DNA of 64,000 nucleotides, from assembly GCA_029532415.1 (NCBI GenBank), contig JAQOTA010000064.1:186001-250000 (forward strand), written 5' to 3'. Shown here one piece after another: positions 24,616-36,172 of the stretch. A program made the position numbers and the translations under genes. This DNA comes from Marasmius tenuissimus. Lineage: Eukaryota > Basidiomycota > Agaricomycetes > Agaricales > Marasmiaceae. The notes under the pieces are model-generated. The model had not been told where the DNA came from. It made no database searches and worked only from the letters and a program-made list of their open reading frames with translations. Every line of letters starts with the position of its first letter. Positions within the stretch are counted from its first letter, which is position 1.

Positions 24616-25138
24616 TTAGGGTACTAGGGGGATAAGGATATCAAATTCTCGGTTCGTGTTGGATTCCAGCATCGCGAGAGCAGTTGAGGGATTAACGATG
24701 AACGTTTCGACGTCCAGCGGCGGTGTCGAGTCAAAGCGCAGCGCGACATTGATCGTGTGGCAGGTAGACACCAATACGCTGTGATATCCACCCAACCCTC
24801 TCCGAACCACTTTTGCACCAGAATCCGTGTCGTAACAAAACCCCATCTGGGACCAGCTGCCCAAAGCAGACCACACCGACCGTCAGAGTTTTTGTGTGTA
24901 TCGTTTCGGCTATGTGGACGGGACGTGCTGCAACGTTCTGGGGGAGGATATGATTTAGCGGGGTACCATTGGGAAGTTTCGACTCCAATGACAAGAAAGC
25001 TGACTTTCAGAGCCACGCAATGACTTTGGCAAGCCTACCCTGTTTCACGGCACGAGCATCGGATAGGGAAGATACCCAGAGGCTCAGAGAGCAGTGCTGG
25101 TGAACGAGGGAATACGGAAAAAGTAGGATGAATGACAT
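24616..25138 (-). CDS. Unknown small secreted-type protein, right duplicate (tentative)
   Basis: ATG at 25136-25138 opens a hydrophobic N-terminus (MSFILLFPYSLVHQHC). After a probable intron that ends in CCCCCAG comes AARPVHIAET, and a final open stretch reads GLGGYHSVLVSTC, TINVALRFDSTPP and EFDILIPLVP before the stop at 24616. The same elements are recognisable in the left duplicate, where they are interrupted. I could not fix the splice sites, so the exon joins and frame in the middle are uncertain. No family recognised. Conservation of the frame between duplicates is the only argument that it is coding. Confidence 0.3.
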
Positions 25139-25640
25139 AGTGAAAGGGTTCCATCAGCCCGCAAATTATCAAGTTCGTGAATCGACACGTTGCTCGGGGA
25201 AAGGCGTGGGCGACGTGCATGGATTTCTGAGAGGACCGAAGGCTCGGCTTTGCAGACGGCTATGATTCCTATCGCCCAGCGAAAGGTATGGAGACCTGGT
25301 TGAGTTGTATAGTATCAAGACTTGAGTATAAGGCAAGAGTTCGTGACACGTACGGGTATCTCCTCATCCTGCCCGTCGCGCATTCAATCATCCGGTCTCC
25401 GACTTCGAGTATGGCCATATGAGTTCAGAAGAACACGTTCGTAGAGGAGCGACGCGAGGTTTGGATACTGTTAGTTTCGCCGGAAAGGCTTACATAGCAC
25501 TGCGACAGAGAGTCAGAGATTGTGTATTAGAATCCAAGAGATATCATTGTACCTTCGTGTCATAACGCGAAATTTCCAGCTTCATAGCTGAAAATAGCTG
25601 ACGAGGCCGCCGTCGAGGAGCACCGACCTTCTGGTGAGCG

Positions 25641-25652
25641 TTGACGCGTCAA
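25641..25652. promoter_or_regulatory. Conserved palindrome TTGACGCGTCAA (right copy)
   Basis: Identical to 20841-20852, including the following AAGTCGATGCGATT. Confidence 0.4.
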
Positions 25653-26058
25653 AGTCGATGCGATTCGACGTTCCTATCCAATTGTCTTTATCCCTGATCC
25701 TCGAAATGGGTAGCTGTATGCTAGTTTAAACGATGGTGAATGGAAAACCGCCGAATGGCAGTAGTGTGACACTCTACTTCAACAGCTTCCCAAAACTAGC
25801 TGCTAAAGCGAGAGAGAATATCAGATACGGTCTCACGTTTCAGTTATCGAGGGCTGCGACGAACCTTTCCTTATCTTCTCAGCTAAATCGTCGTCATGAT
25901 GATTGCAGTGAAATGACGGTCGACCTAAACTTGGAGCAAGTTTGTAACTAGAGAGTTGATGAGTAGGATGAAGATCGGCACTCACACTGTCTGTCAAGAA
26001 TGTCAAGGCTACAGTCAAGCTCAAGGGTCATCGTGGTCATGAGAAAAAGAGCATGTTG

Positions 26059-26072
26059 GTCACAACTGTGAC
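26059..26072. promoter_or_regulatory. Conserved inverted repeat GTCACA-N2-TGTGAC (right copy)
   Basis: Identical to 21233-21246, at nearly the same distance from the DUF2945 start codon (420-433 bases). Confidence 0.4.
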
Positions 26073-26402
26073 CGTGATCTCCACGTTCGGCAGTTGCCGC
26101 ACAGATCGAGAGCCTCGTTTTTGTCCGCATCGATTTTACCACTGGCCTCCCAGCTCCTGATTCATTTCTCTTGTACACGTATTTGTTGGACTAGCTCACA
26201 TCCTTGTAGTTGGCAGGAGAGCTTCTGGAGACAAAGGGTTCATTTCATTTGGCATTTGATCGTGCTTCGTATACGCCGCTCGCGTAGGAACATACAGTCG
26301 GTTCACGATGCAGCGCCAGAATGATCAGAATATTGCGTACCGTTCAGCTCGCTGACGCGTGGCTTTCATCATGCATCACGAAACACTCCCAGCACTCAGC
26401 GG

Positions 26403-26410
26403 TATAAAAG
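26403..26410 (+). promoter_or_regulatory. TATA box of DUF2945 gene 2
   Basis: TATAAAAG, 82-89 bases before the start codon, matching the position in the left copy. Confidence 0.6.
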
Positions 26411-26491
26411 ACGGCCTCTGAACTTAAAGAACGACATCAACCAACCACTCAACTCAGACTCACATCACCTTCTCTTCTACTCGAATTTACA

Positions 26492-26905
26492 ATGTCCTCT
26501 TACAAAGTCCGTTCCTCGTCTTCGTTCTTTACCATACGCAACGAAGCTCACTCTTATTCATACAGGTCGGAGACCGCGTCGAATACCAAGCCATCGGCGG
26601 TGGCAACGTTGAGAACTCTACCACCACGGGTGTCATCGTCGACATTATCGAAGAGAAGAAGCCCGCCGGTGAAACTGGGGTTACAGTCAACGTATGTCCT
26701 TTGTCTTGTCCTCTTTGGTGCGACGTGTAGCTAACTACCGATCCACTAGGCTTCTGAAGACGAGCCTCGTTATTTGATTCGTAACGACAACGTATGTTTC
26801 CGCTGTTTGATCTCCCGTTCATTACAACTCATTTCTATCTTTTAGACCCAGAAGGAAACCCCATACAAAGCTGACAACCTCGTCAAAGTCATCGACAAGG
26901 AGTAA
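26492..26905 (+). CDS. Hva1/TUDOR-like small protein (DUF2945), copy 2
   Basis: Same four-exon structure and the same 80-residue product as the gene at 21663. Compared codon by codon, the two coding sequences differ at nine positions, all synonymous (TCC/TCT, GTT/GTC twice, GAG/GAA twice, CGC/CGT, GAT/GAC, CAA/CAG, AAA/AAG), with no replacement. The introns and 5' regions have diverged more. This pattern indicates strong purifying selection on both copies or partial gene conversion. ATG at 26492, TAA at 26903-26905. Both copies have a TATA box and should be expressed. Confidence 0.9.
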
Positions 26906-27894
26906 TCATTGGAAAAGCTGGAACATTTCTTGGAATCCTCGGGCACTGTAATGTATTTTTATTGTAGCTTTGTCACATTAGCGCGAATGCCATCCATCAT
27001 TATAAAACCAGTTTACGACCCGCATTTACTGGTATCATACGTATCCCTAAACAGCGACTTGTTAAACTTCAGATCAAGGACGCACACATAAAGCCGCCCT
27101 GATAAATGGGGGTGAGCCGATAAGTATCATATGCTGGACAAGCCGGTCAGGACCGTACGACGACCTTCCTTTTGGATCTCATAATAACCATAGCAAATCA
27201 TGGCGATCGGTGTCCTATATTCGGAAGCAGTCGAAAGCCTGTGCTATCAAAAGTAATGTATCTTGAAATTTGATTTTTTCTGTGGAGGCAATCATAATTC
27301 GTCTTGTAGGTAGGCTGATAGAATGGGAATGACTAAGACAGGTCAGAGATAGTATATCCCGATAATACGGATCGCTTCCCAGACTAGACGTTTTACTAAT
27401 TTTTTATGCAAGGGCTTGATCCCGTACGTGAGCCACGGGCTCTCAGATGCACTGTTTCGGCCCATGCTACCGGTAAATAATGAGAAAGATCTGTCAAACT
27501 CAGTGCGTCGAGCACCATACGAAGAGCGACAAAGAGAGGGTTTTGACAACGTACAAATTGTGCATAATTGCCCAGCCATATCGCTGAACGAGTCGTATCT
27601 AAAAGCCAGTATGCGCTGATGAATAGCTGTATCCAAAACCTCCGGGTCTAAGGTCCAGACTCCTAGTCGTTGTCTTAATATCAACTCGAAGAAGACAGAG
27701 TGTCTGATCATTTGACATCAGTGTGATACACAACGAATATGGAAGTCGTGAAGGATAAACGCCTCGTCGGGTGACCAGTGGACCAAACAGACCATCAATG
27801 AAAAAGGCCGCCACGCATTCACCACGTTTCTTTGGTTTACACGCTCATGCCCACTGCTCCCTATTCAACGTTCACTCAACCATTACCGACCATC
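26906..27894. other. Intergenic region
   Basis: About 1 kb. A 122-codon minus-strand open frame with ATG (27343-27711) has no recognised domain and no clear coding character; I do not call it a gene. Confidence 0.4.
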
Positions 27895-29555
27895 ATGGCA
27901 TTCGAAGCCAGCTCAACTCCAATCCAGCTGAAAACAGTCCTCTGCTCTCGCTGCCAGGACCAATTCGTCGCCGACTCGACGCCTGATATACCTAAAGACG
28001 TATTCCGCGAGCATTCTGCCTTCTCAGCGTCGGAGGTAAAATCGCATCGTGACCTTATGGATCTAGAATGACGGTTACTGGAGAGATACGATGAGAAGAT
28101 CGCGGAAGTAGAGTCCGTCCTGGAGAAGTTAAAGTCAGAGAGAGAGGTACTCTTGTGCAGATACAACAGTCGTCGACACTCGGTTTCTTCCTTCCGAAGG
28201 CTACCTGCCGAGGTACTGGAGGAGATTTTGCTCGAGGCTTGTTATACACAGGAAACAGAGACCACGAATAGCGATGATGTGGTGCCCTTCTATCCCATCA
28301 AAATTGCAGAGTGCCGCCGCCGCCGAGTGGTTCCTCTCGCCGTGTCCCATGTCTGCTTTAAATGGAGACAGCTCATCATTGGGGCCGCTTGCTTTTGGAC
28401 TTCGTTCGTCGTCGAATTGCAACATGAAGGTCAAGATTACTCTTCCGATCAGATGTTTCGTATCTTCCTCGAACGATCCAAGCAGTGGTCTCTCAGGGTT
28501 CGCATCGACATTCCAGATAACACGATCTATCACCCGCGGGTGACCCCATTCCTACGAGACCTCATTATTCGAGCGTCTGATCTACAACTCCACTGCTTCA
28601 TGGAATGGGAGGGTGACCTTGAGCGGGATCTTTCCCTGCCATCCTTGAGATCCCTCACCTTGTTCAATCATCACAGGGATACTGATGGATGCCCTCAGGC
28701 TTTACTGGTTGCTCCCAAACTCACAAGCCTCTCCATTCTCGGGTTCGGCGGTTTGCTCAAAAGCATGGTATTCTCTCAACACATAAAGATGTGGCAATGT
28801 TGGGATGACATCGAACCATCCGAGTTGATCGCATTTTCACAGACGCATCCTCAACTAGAAGAGTTTTACTGGGATGTGGACGCCTATAAACTCACATACC
28901 ACGCATGCTGCGAAGTTCAGCTCCCATCCGTCCGGCGGCTGGTCATCACGAAAGACACTCACCACTCCCATGCTTTATGCTGCCTTCAGCCCTCCATTTT
29001 GAGGGAATTCATATATGATCTCAATCCGAAATATGATCCTCCTAAGCTCGTCCTGTTCATTGCGTTTCTCCGCCGCTCATCCTTCACCCTCGGACAATAG
29101 ATATCACGGTTCCTCACGGCTACTTACCGTCCGATTTCAGTTGGATAATCGACACATTCTCGACATCGTCTGTTCTAACGACGTTCGGGCTCACAGTTCG
29201 GAATCAGAGAAATAGACATCGGTGGCAAGCGGAAGATGACGCGGACGTCAAGTCGAGGATGCTGGGGAGCCTTTCGTCGCTTCTCTCAGTCCAGGATGGG
29301 GTAGTAGACGTCTATTTCCCCGTTTTGGAGACTATCTATATTTACTTCGAGTCGTTCGACGAGGATGATGACGCAGTGAAGGGCGCGATTCAACAGTTTC
29401 ATAGAGGCGTTGAAGCTCCGAAGCACATCGCGGAAGCTAGGTTAATTTTCAATTTACCCGCGGGTACAGGGGAGGGACGAAGCGAGATTATCAAGTATGA
29501 TGGTGATATGGCCTTAACGCGAGGGATGAGGAACATTATTACAATCACGAAGTAG
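27895..29555 (+). pseudogene. F-box protein gene with internal stop and frameshift
   Basis: From ATG at 27895 the frame reads a CxxC-containing N-terminus (VLCSRCQDQF), then a coiled coil (LLERYDEKIAEVESVLEKLK), an F-box (FRRLPAEVLEEILLEACY and SHVCFKWRQLIIGAACFW) and leucine-rich segments (LPSLRSLTLF, APKLTSLSIL), the usual layout of Agaricomycete F-box proteins that recruit substrates to SCF ubiquitin ligases. The frame is broken twice: a TGA at 28069-28071 just before the coiled coil (after LMDLE), and a stop at 29098-29100 beyond which the coding signal continues in another frame (DITVPHGYLPSDFSW, then VLETIYIYFES) to 29555. Neither break looks like an intron, as coding-type sequence runs across both. 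A shorter protein starting in frame at 28153 is possible but would lack the coiled coil. Probably a pseudogene. Confidence 0.75.
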
Positions 29556-29623
29556 GAGGAGCACAGTGTACTCTAGGTGGCTTAGTATGGTTATATTGAC
29601 CATTCATTGTTTCTACTGCACTA

Positions 29624-29769
29624 GGGCGTTTCAATTCTTGCTTATGCTTATGCTTATGTTTATGATTTGGGCTTATACGACCCTGAAGGCACCTCGCGGA
29701 GTTCAAAAAACCCGGTATAAGCCCAAAATCATAAGTATAAGCGTAAGCCGGCCAAGAATTGAAACGCCC
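29624..29769. mobile_element. TA-flanked MITE, 146 bp
   Basis: Perfect 17-base terminal inverted repeat GGGCGTTTCAATTCTTG, extended imperfectly inward (GCTTATGCTTATG against CATAAGTATAAGC) to about 50 bases per arm. Bounded on both sides by TA. No coding capacity. Fits a Tc1/mariner-type or similar non-autonomous element. Confidence 0.7.
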
Positions 29770-30027
29770 TACTGTTGCCTACCTTATATTTCAGATGCGG
29801 CACATATACAGCCTGGTGACCGGTCCGGGTCTCACCAGAGCCGTATCTTCATACTAGAATAGTCATGCGCTGGCACGAGTTATGAATAGAAAGTTGCCGT
29901 CGCAGATTCAAACTCCAGTGACCCGGACTAAGTTGAAACTGAACTGTTACAAGTCGCAACCCGCAATGAGTGGTCGAGACACGAGAAATAATTGTCCAGG
30001 CGTTACAGCGATACATAATTATATAGT

Positions 30028-32002
30028 CTACATCCGCATTCTTCGGAGTGGATAATCTACTGACGTGTGCAGGGGAAGGTAAGCACCTCGATTCCTCGGA
30101 AATAACGCAAAAACCATCACTTTGGTATGGTCCAAGGACGATAGATAACCCAATAGATGAGAAACATACTCATCCGTCCAACCTTGCTTCGACTTCAACA
30201 AGTTAGCGAAGTTGTCCGTATCCATCACTCGCGCCGGGACCGCACTGGAAATGAATTGTTGCCTGAAGTCCAAGTATACAACCGGATTCTGAGACCCATC
30301 CCTAATAGCTTGATCTTGGGGAGTAGCCACGTCGCGTGTCAACATCGACTTTCGATAGTCTTCTATTGCGTTGTTGTGTGTATTGGCTTTGAGATTCAGG
30401 TGGCGGATGATAGCCATGAAGCACAGGCCCCTGTCCATTCTAGTGAAAGGAAGGCATAATCCGTCTATGTTGTTGATTTAAGTCCCATACACGTAGGCAA
30501 CAGAATATTGATTGACTCACTCTTTGCCATCTGAGAAATTTTTGGGCATTCATTGCGATGACGCTCACACCAGTCTGTTCTCCGGCACCTCCAAGAACAG
30601 TACACGTTAACAGAGCACCCAAGGCAACGAACATATTCGATGGGAAGATCGTCTCGTGGTCTTCCCTTTCTCAAGGGACACTTTGTAGTCCAGGTGAGGA
30701 AGATTCAACCCAAAGTAAGTAAAATGAGATCTTTGGAAAAGGATTTATCGCACTCACGTTGCCATAGCTACATTTTCCAAAGAGGCTCTCTGCCTTACGG
30801 TGTTGGAAGCTCAACCTACTGGCTGTATAAGTGATGTCGGACCAGACCTTCCCCCACTCTCCCACTATCCGACTCGGGATGGGAAGCTTTCTCTCAACTC
30901 GTGTGAACGTGCGCAACACAGACGCATAAACCAGAAATATGGATATCTGCTTGATGACTTCTTCGATTCCCTCGGACATTGTATGCCCACGTCTATCCAA
31001 TCTCTTGGTGTCGTAAAACCTCTCGTCAACACGATAGAGCACCCGCAACAACCCGCAATCCAAAACGTGGTGAACCATGTTCGGAGTACACAAATCCAAC
31101 TCGATACTGGAGAGAATATTGGCCACAATGTCGAAAGTAAGGTTCCATTCAGTGCTATCGATCGGATGAGACGTCCGGCGTCGGACGAAGATTTTGAGTG
31201 CCTCTGCACGGGAGACAAGGAAGCGTGGAGGATTTTCTCCCAATTTCAGTGGATCAATGCCTCCAAAGCAATGTTGGGCCAGGACGAGAAGGTTCAGAAG
31301 TACCTGGAAGTCCCTAAGTTGCCCGAAGTGCGGCTTCTGATTTCGAAGGTCGGTAATTCTGAAGTTGAAATTCCTGGTGAGCATTTCACCGAGGTGTACA
31401 TCTGTTGGGTAGATAACGGGTGTTCCAGAAACGGGGGAGGGCTCTGGAGAAGGAGAACTGTTGAAGAGATCGCTGATGACAAGGTCGTTAAGTACTTTCG
31501 CCCATGCCCCCCACCAGAGATGATTTTTATCCAGTTTTAACAAGAATACCTGGACTATAAGAGGCTGTAAGGATGGCGAAAGATGTTTTATCCTTTTCAA
31601 GTCCTCTGTTGTAAGTTGGAAGACAATAGGTAGGGCTATTGTGAGACGATCGATGGTTACAACCCACCCGGGTGTAGAAGAATGCTCGTGAACAAGCAAC
31701 TGTCGGAGAAGAAAGAGAGCCCATGGAGATATGACAGATTCCCAATGAGCTCGAAGGTGGCGACGTGTCTCGATCGACAGACTGTGGGGTGGAAAATTGA
31801 GGCCCATAAAGGAGGCGAAAACCTCACACGCTTCCTCTACTTCTGGACTTGGGAAGGAGGCAACACTGGTGTCCGGTACGGGATTATTTAGTTTCTGGAG
31901 TTGTTTGATCGCGCAATCAGCGTCGGGAAAGCGTTTCAACGATTGAATGAAGTATGTTGTCTGCTCTGGCGTGAGCACATTCGGTAGTGGGGTGTTGCTC
32001 AT
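30028..32002 (-). CDS. MYND-type zinc-finger protein (MYND1), apparently intact
   Basis: ATG at 32000-32002 (MSNTPLPNVLTPEQ). A long first exon encodes about 415 residues of helical sequence shared with the paralogs (AHWESVISPWALFLLRQ, LQPLIVQVFLLKLDKN, GLLRVLYRVDERFYD). The MYND finger spans the first splice: C-SYGN-C, then VRCLGCSVNVYCSWRC and DWCERHRNEC supply the zinc-binding Cys/His ligands. A C-terminal region (NPVVYLDFRQQF, then VPARVMD) ends in TAG at 30028-30030. Total is about 610 residues. MYND fingers usually bind proline-rich partners in nuclear or cytosolic regulators; no enzymatic domain such as SET is present. No break found, unlike the paralogs at 33.5, 43.8 and 46.3 kb. Confidence 0.85.
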
Positions 32003-33500
32003 GGTTTTATCTGGGCCGTAGATTAGCCTCGATCGAATAGCTTTACCAAATAGAGAATTGCCCACAACAATCGAGAAGCTTGAGGTTGTCTTTCAACAAG
32101 ATCAGGAGGACGGTAGTCGATGTTGAAGATCAAAATTGATATGGGTGAAAGTTTTCATCATATTTCCCTCGAATTGGAAAGACTGGTTGAGAGCAATGAC
32201 GTCAGATCACGGGCCTCCACGGACTTTGGCCGTCGCGCGGCTCGGCGACGTACCTGTGGAAATTGTAAGGAAGTTTGGAAGAGGAGAATCGATGGTTCGA
32301 CATATCGCAAGGTATAGGTATGTACGTAGTTAAAGAAGTCAATAGCTTGGACAGCCAACATCTTGGTGATGGCGGCTGAAGAACCAGTCGAGCCAGCTAA
32401 GTACATCCGTCCCGACGGCGCATGTAAAAATCTCGGTTCTAGCTATATTACTTGGACTAACGGTAGCAAGTAGGTAATGCTGACTACCTGCGAGGTGACA
32501 CTAGGCATGGCTGACGTTTATGGCTGCTATTACTTTCATCGTTTTTCGTCCCGTTCTCAAACTAATTATATAATACATGCAGGCCGTGGAAGCAGCTAAG
32601 GACTGATGCCAGTCGCAATCCTTCTCCTGACCTGAGGCTGATGGACCACAAGATCCAATCTCGTCCGAGCCCAACCAAACTGCAGACTCGTAGTATCAGA
32701 GTCAGTAGTCGTCGGATTCCCAACGCTTGCGTCTATGAGCAATGAAGCTGGCGAAACAAGACCCAAAGGGCTCGGAACTAGACCGATCACGGTGAAGAAG
32801 TAACTGTTAGTTCACGGGGAGAGACGAAGTTCTGTGCTGGTCGGGGTTCCCGGCGATCTCAGCTAGAATTTGTTCCGTGTACCTAAAGTTGATTTGTTAG
32901 CGTAGACGTGTAGAGAAATACGTATCTTTGTGAAAATCTTAAACGTTCGTTCGGGCGTGGAAGTAAAAGTCAGAAAGGGAGATACAATTTCAATCAACAA
33001 GTCATCGAGTATATGTGAGATGGTACACGAGGCAAGTACAGCAGTCATGTACGTACGGCGGTGATCATTGAATATCATAGATAAGATTGAGATAAAACCA
33101 AAAAGAGAAAATGAAATGCGGAAATGAAAAGGTTGACGTCGCCACCTTGTTCCCAACTTCTACTCTTCCCATCACTGGCTCGACCGGACTGGAGGTGACC
33201 AATCTCCATCTTCGGCCTACAAAATCAAGAGAGCTACTGAGGTGGACAAGGCCTCAGGTTAATGAGCATCTCTGACTGCGAATGATTAAAGAGTGGGCGC
33301 CATCGGGACTTCGGCTTGGACGGTATCAGAAACATGAGGAATGGAATCGCAGATGTGAAAGAGAAAGAGATTGAAAATGAGAATGAACCGTTCGAAAAGA
33401 AAGTGAGTAAGGAAGGAGGAGTAAGATAGAAATCAGCGTAAGCGAAGGGAGGTAATGGTGAATGAAATATGACAAATGAGGAGGTGATGATGGAACTGTA
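32003..33500. other. Intergenic region, one coding-like mini-ORF
   Basis: About 1.5 kb. The only notable item is a 34-codon plus-strand frame at 32369-32473 (EPVEPAKYIRPDGACKNLG), which looks protein-like but has no partner exon I can join. Nothing else supported. Confidence 0.3.
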
Positions 33501-33539
33501 CGTGAGAGAATAGACCAAGAAGGTTTGTACGACGTTGGT

Positions 33540-36172
33540 GCAGGGGACCCTGCCACAACGGCCAACTCGTTATCACCCAAATCACGGTACCGTTCCAGGA
33601 ATGATGTCGTCCACTTCTGCAATTTGTAAACCTGCCGAAGCGCTGGTCCATGGCTATAAGATCGCCGATCCAGACCACTGTCATGTGTGAGCGATCAAGA
33701 CTTTTAACGTCTTCTGTTGAACGGTCAAAATCCACGAGGATGATCGGGCGGGAAAGTCGAAGGTTCCGAGCGATACGGTTCTCGAATTTTGGTGGTGGTG
33801 GATCTCGCAAGGTAGCTCGGATGATATCGACGTTTTGCTCGATCAGGGATTGAACGACTCGGTATATTAAGCGTAGTTCAAGGTGAGTAACGGCTGGTGT
33901 TCCATCTATGGTTGGATCGATATCAACTCACAGCGCAACAACATAAGAATAAAAAAGCCGACCTTTTGCCATTGTCGAAAACGTTGTTCATTGCAGTTTA
34001 TGAGTGGGCTTCCAGTCCAACTTTTGGCATTCACGCGAACAATAAGCAACAGTCAAGCAGCGCGAACAGAGCAATGGCCTAGGGTCATAGCGTCCGCCTT
34101 GTGGGCCTGATTTAACTGGTCACTTCAATGTGCATCAGCGACCTATTAGTACCAGTATTGAAGGGAAATTCTCCTTACCTGCTGAAAGCTACATACTGTC
34201 TCAATCTCTTCCCCGAGCTCTCTCCTCATATGTCTCAACGCAAAAGCTTTCTGCCTATACCGATCCCAGTTATCCCACCACTCCTCCTTCCTTCTCTTCC
34301 CCTCGACCCCAGCCTTTTCGATCTTCCTGACCGTTTCCAGAACGCATGCAAAACGGTCGAGTAAATCAAATTCCGCGAGACCAGATCATAAATCTTCACA
34401 GTGTACAAATCGATCCTATTCGATCGGGTTCCCCTTCCCAGCGCATCCATATCGAGTGCGTCGGCTCTGAAAAGATCAACCAATAGACCCGTGTTGAGCA
34501 ATTCGGTGATCCATGATTGTCCCCGTTCCTCCATGATATGGACGACAGCGGATAAGTTCATCAAAACAATATTATTGAGGCCCGTTGAAAAGCTTCCCCA
34601 GCGCTCTGATTCGGGAAGAAATACGACTTTTTCCCTCCTCTTCAATATCGCTGAAATGAGCCTCGCTTGGGTGGGTACAGTGAATCGAGGGAAGGGGTGC
34701 ATCGTGATGGGGTTCCCGGGCATTGTTATTTCGCTGGAACGAAGGGTGTGCAGGCTGAGGAAGTCTCTGAACTGGCTTTCCTTCTTTGGGATTAGTGAAA
34801 CTTGACAGCTCGTGTGTCGAATGAACGCCATAGAGAGGGAAGCTAAGTCCCATCTCGAGTAGAACTCCTCGTATTCTTGGGCGTTGGGTACTATTTTGGA
34901 TACGGAATTGCGATTTTTTTGAAAATTTCTCTCCGCGGGCTCCGAGCAGCGGCTATCGCGATTTCTTCATGATAGAAACATTTTATATAGTGAAAAAACC
35001 TTAACCTGATTTTTTGAGTATTTTATGTTCCTCCCTCGTAGTGTCGGGCAGCGACCGAGGTGGGCACGAGAATTGCAAGATTTTTGGGTCACGGTTTGTC
35101 ACTCGCGGCGGCCTGATGGCGATCATTGTGTGAGCGTGTCCACATCACTCCCCAAACTCCCTCTCAGCTTCCTTCACTCATTGAGCTCGCTCTCTGGCCC
35201 CTCTCCCCCTATATTTTGGTAATTAGACTCTACCAGTATAGCTTCAAATGAAAATGTACTTGTCCCTCTGTATCCGATGTATCAATCAATGGTTCCTGAA
35301 CTGTCACGCCCTTATCACACATGAAATTCTGAGGTTTTTCAGCTCTCATTCCCGTTCCCTCTATCCTGTAGGCTAGCGGTGCTAATGACAAACTCATAGG
35401 TACTCTAATATGCTTAGAAAAAATTCCCGAAGCAGGGAACTGGTGGAAACCCCTTTTTCTAGACAAAATCGCATATCCCTCGCCATCGCACATCGTGTGA
35501 CGAAATAGTAAGGGTTCGGATACGAGGGATCCGGGCTGATAGATAAGCTCGATTATCCCTGTCCGAAACTGCCAAAGGAGATGATTTTAGGCGACGATCA
35601 TCACCCATATTAGACGAACAGAGTCTCGGAGTTTCGGTGAAGTCGTGGGATCCACAAGCTCGGCAATTTCAATTTCTTCCGAAGGCGGAAAATATTTGTT
35701 AGCGGATGATGAATGGGACAATGTGTAATAATGCACTCAACCATCTCGTGCCCCTTTCGTGTTTCCGTTACCCTAGGTGTAGTAACAGAATCCAGCAAGA
35801 AGGCAATCCAAGGGTACAAGTACGGCCAGTGTCGCTTGATTTGCCGTGGGATCAAGGGTTGTCTGCGTCGATGAGAGTATCTAGATCACGGTATAGGGCT
35901 CCAAGGATATGAAGAACAATCCAGCTATCTGAAGATGGTCTTTCAGCAGCGAGGGTGAAAAGATCGGGATCAACTGTGTCCGTGTTGTTAGGGGCGTCGA
36001 GACGGCGTAGCTTATCAAGAGCTTTGCCAATAGTATTGTACTGCCGACTGGCTTCATGGATAAAGTCAATGAGGTTGGTGAATGACGTAGAGATGATGGG
36101 GGGAAGAAGCAAGTGCTTCGCCCACCGTGCGCCTGACTCCGAAAATTTGGGAAGATCAGGTTAGGGTTAGAG
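33540..36172 (-). pseudogene. MYND-finger gene remnant (psi-MYND2)
   Basis: Coding segments can be followed in order: PKFSESGARWAKHLLLPP, LHILGALYRDLDTLIDAD, IKRHWPYLYPWIAFLLDSV, ESERWGSFSTGLNNIVLM, WITELLNTGLLVDLFRAD, then a MYND finger (CSRCLTVAYCSREC, LDWKPTH) and a tail (RPIILVDFD, TSFLERYRDLG). Several lesions are present. There is no start codon in frame (a TAA precedes the first segment). One base is missing between LIDADNP and LIPRQIK near 35853-35858. TGA at 33988-33990 falls exactly where the last zinc-binding Cys of the finger is expected (HKLQ-stop). The frame also changes again near 33630. It belongs to a MYND subfamily different from the other four here. Confidence 0.65.

Larger units (their letters stand above)
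25221..26402. other. Divergent promoter region of the right duplicate
   Basis: Counterpart of 20360-21570. No gene; conserved blocks are shared with the left copy. Confidence 0.5.
24620..26960. repeat. Segmental duplication, right unit
   Basis: Direct repeat of 19930-22140, same orientation; see that entry for landmarks. It holds the right copies of the unknown gene, divergent promoter and DUF2945 gene. Confidence 0.85.

Noticed and set aside
27343..27711. 122-codon minus-strand frame
   Set aside because: No domain, no paralog and no joined exon; cannot be told from chance.
30800..31540. 246-codon plus-strand open frame
   Set aside because: Antisense shadow of the well-supported MYND1 exon.
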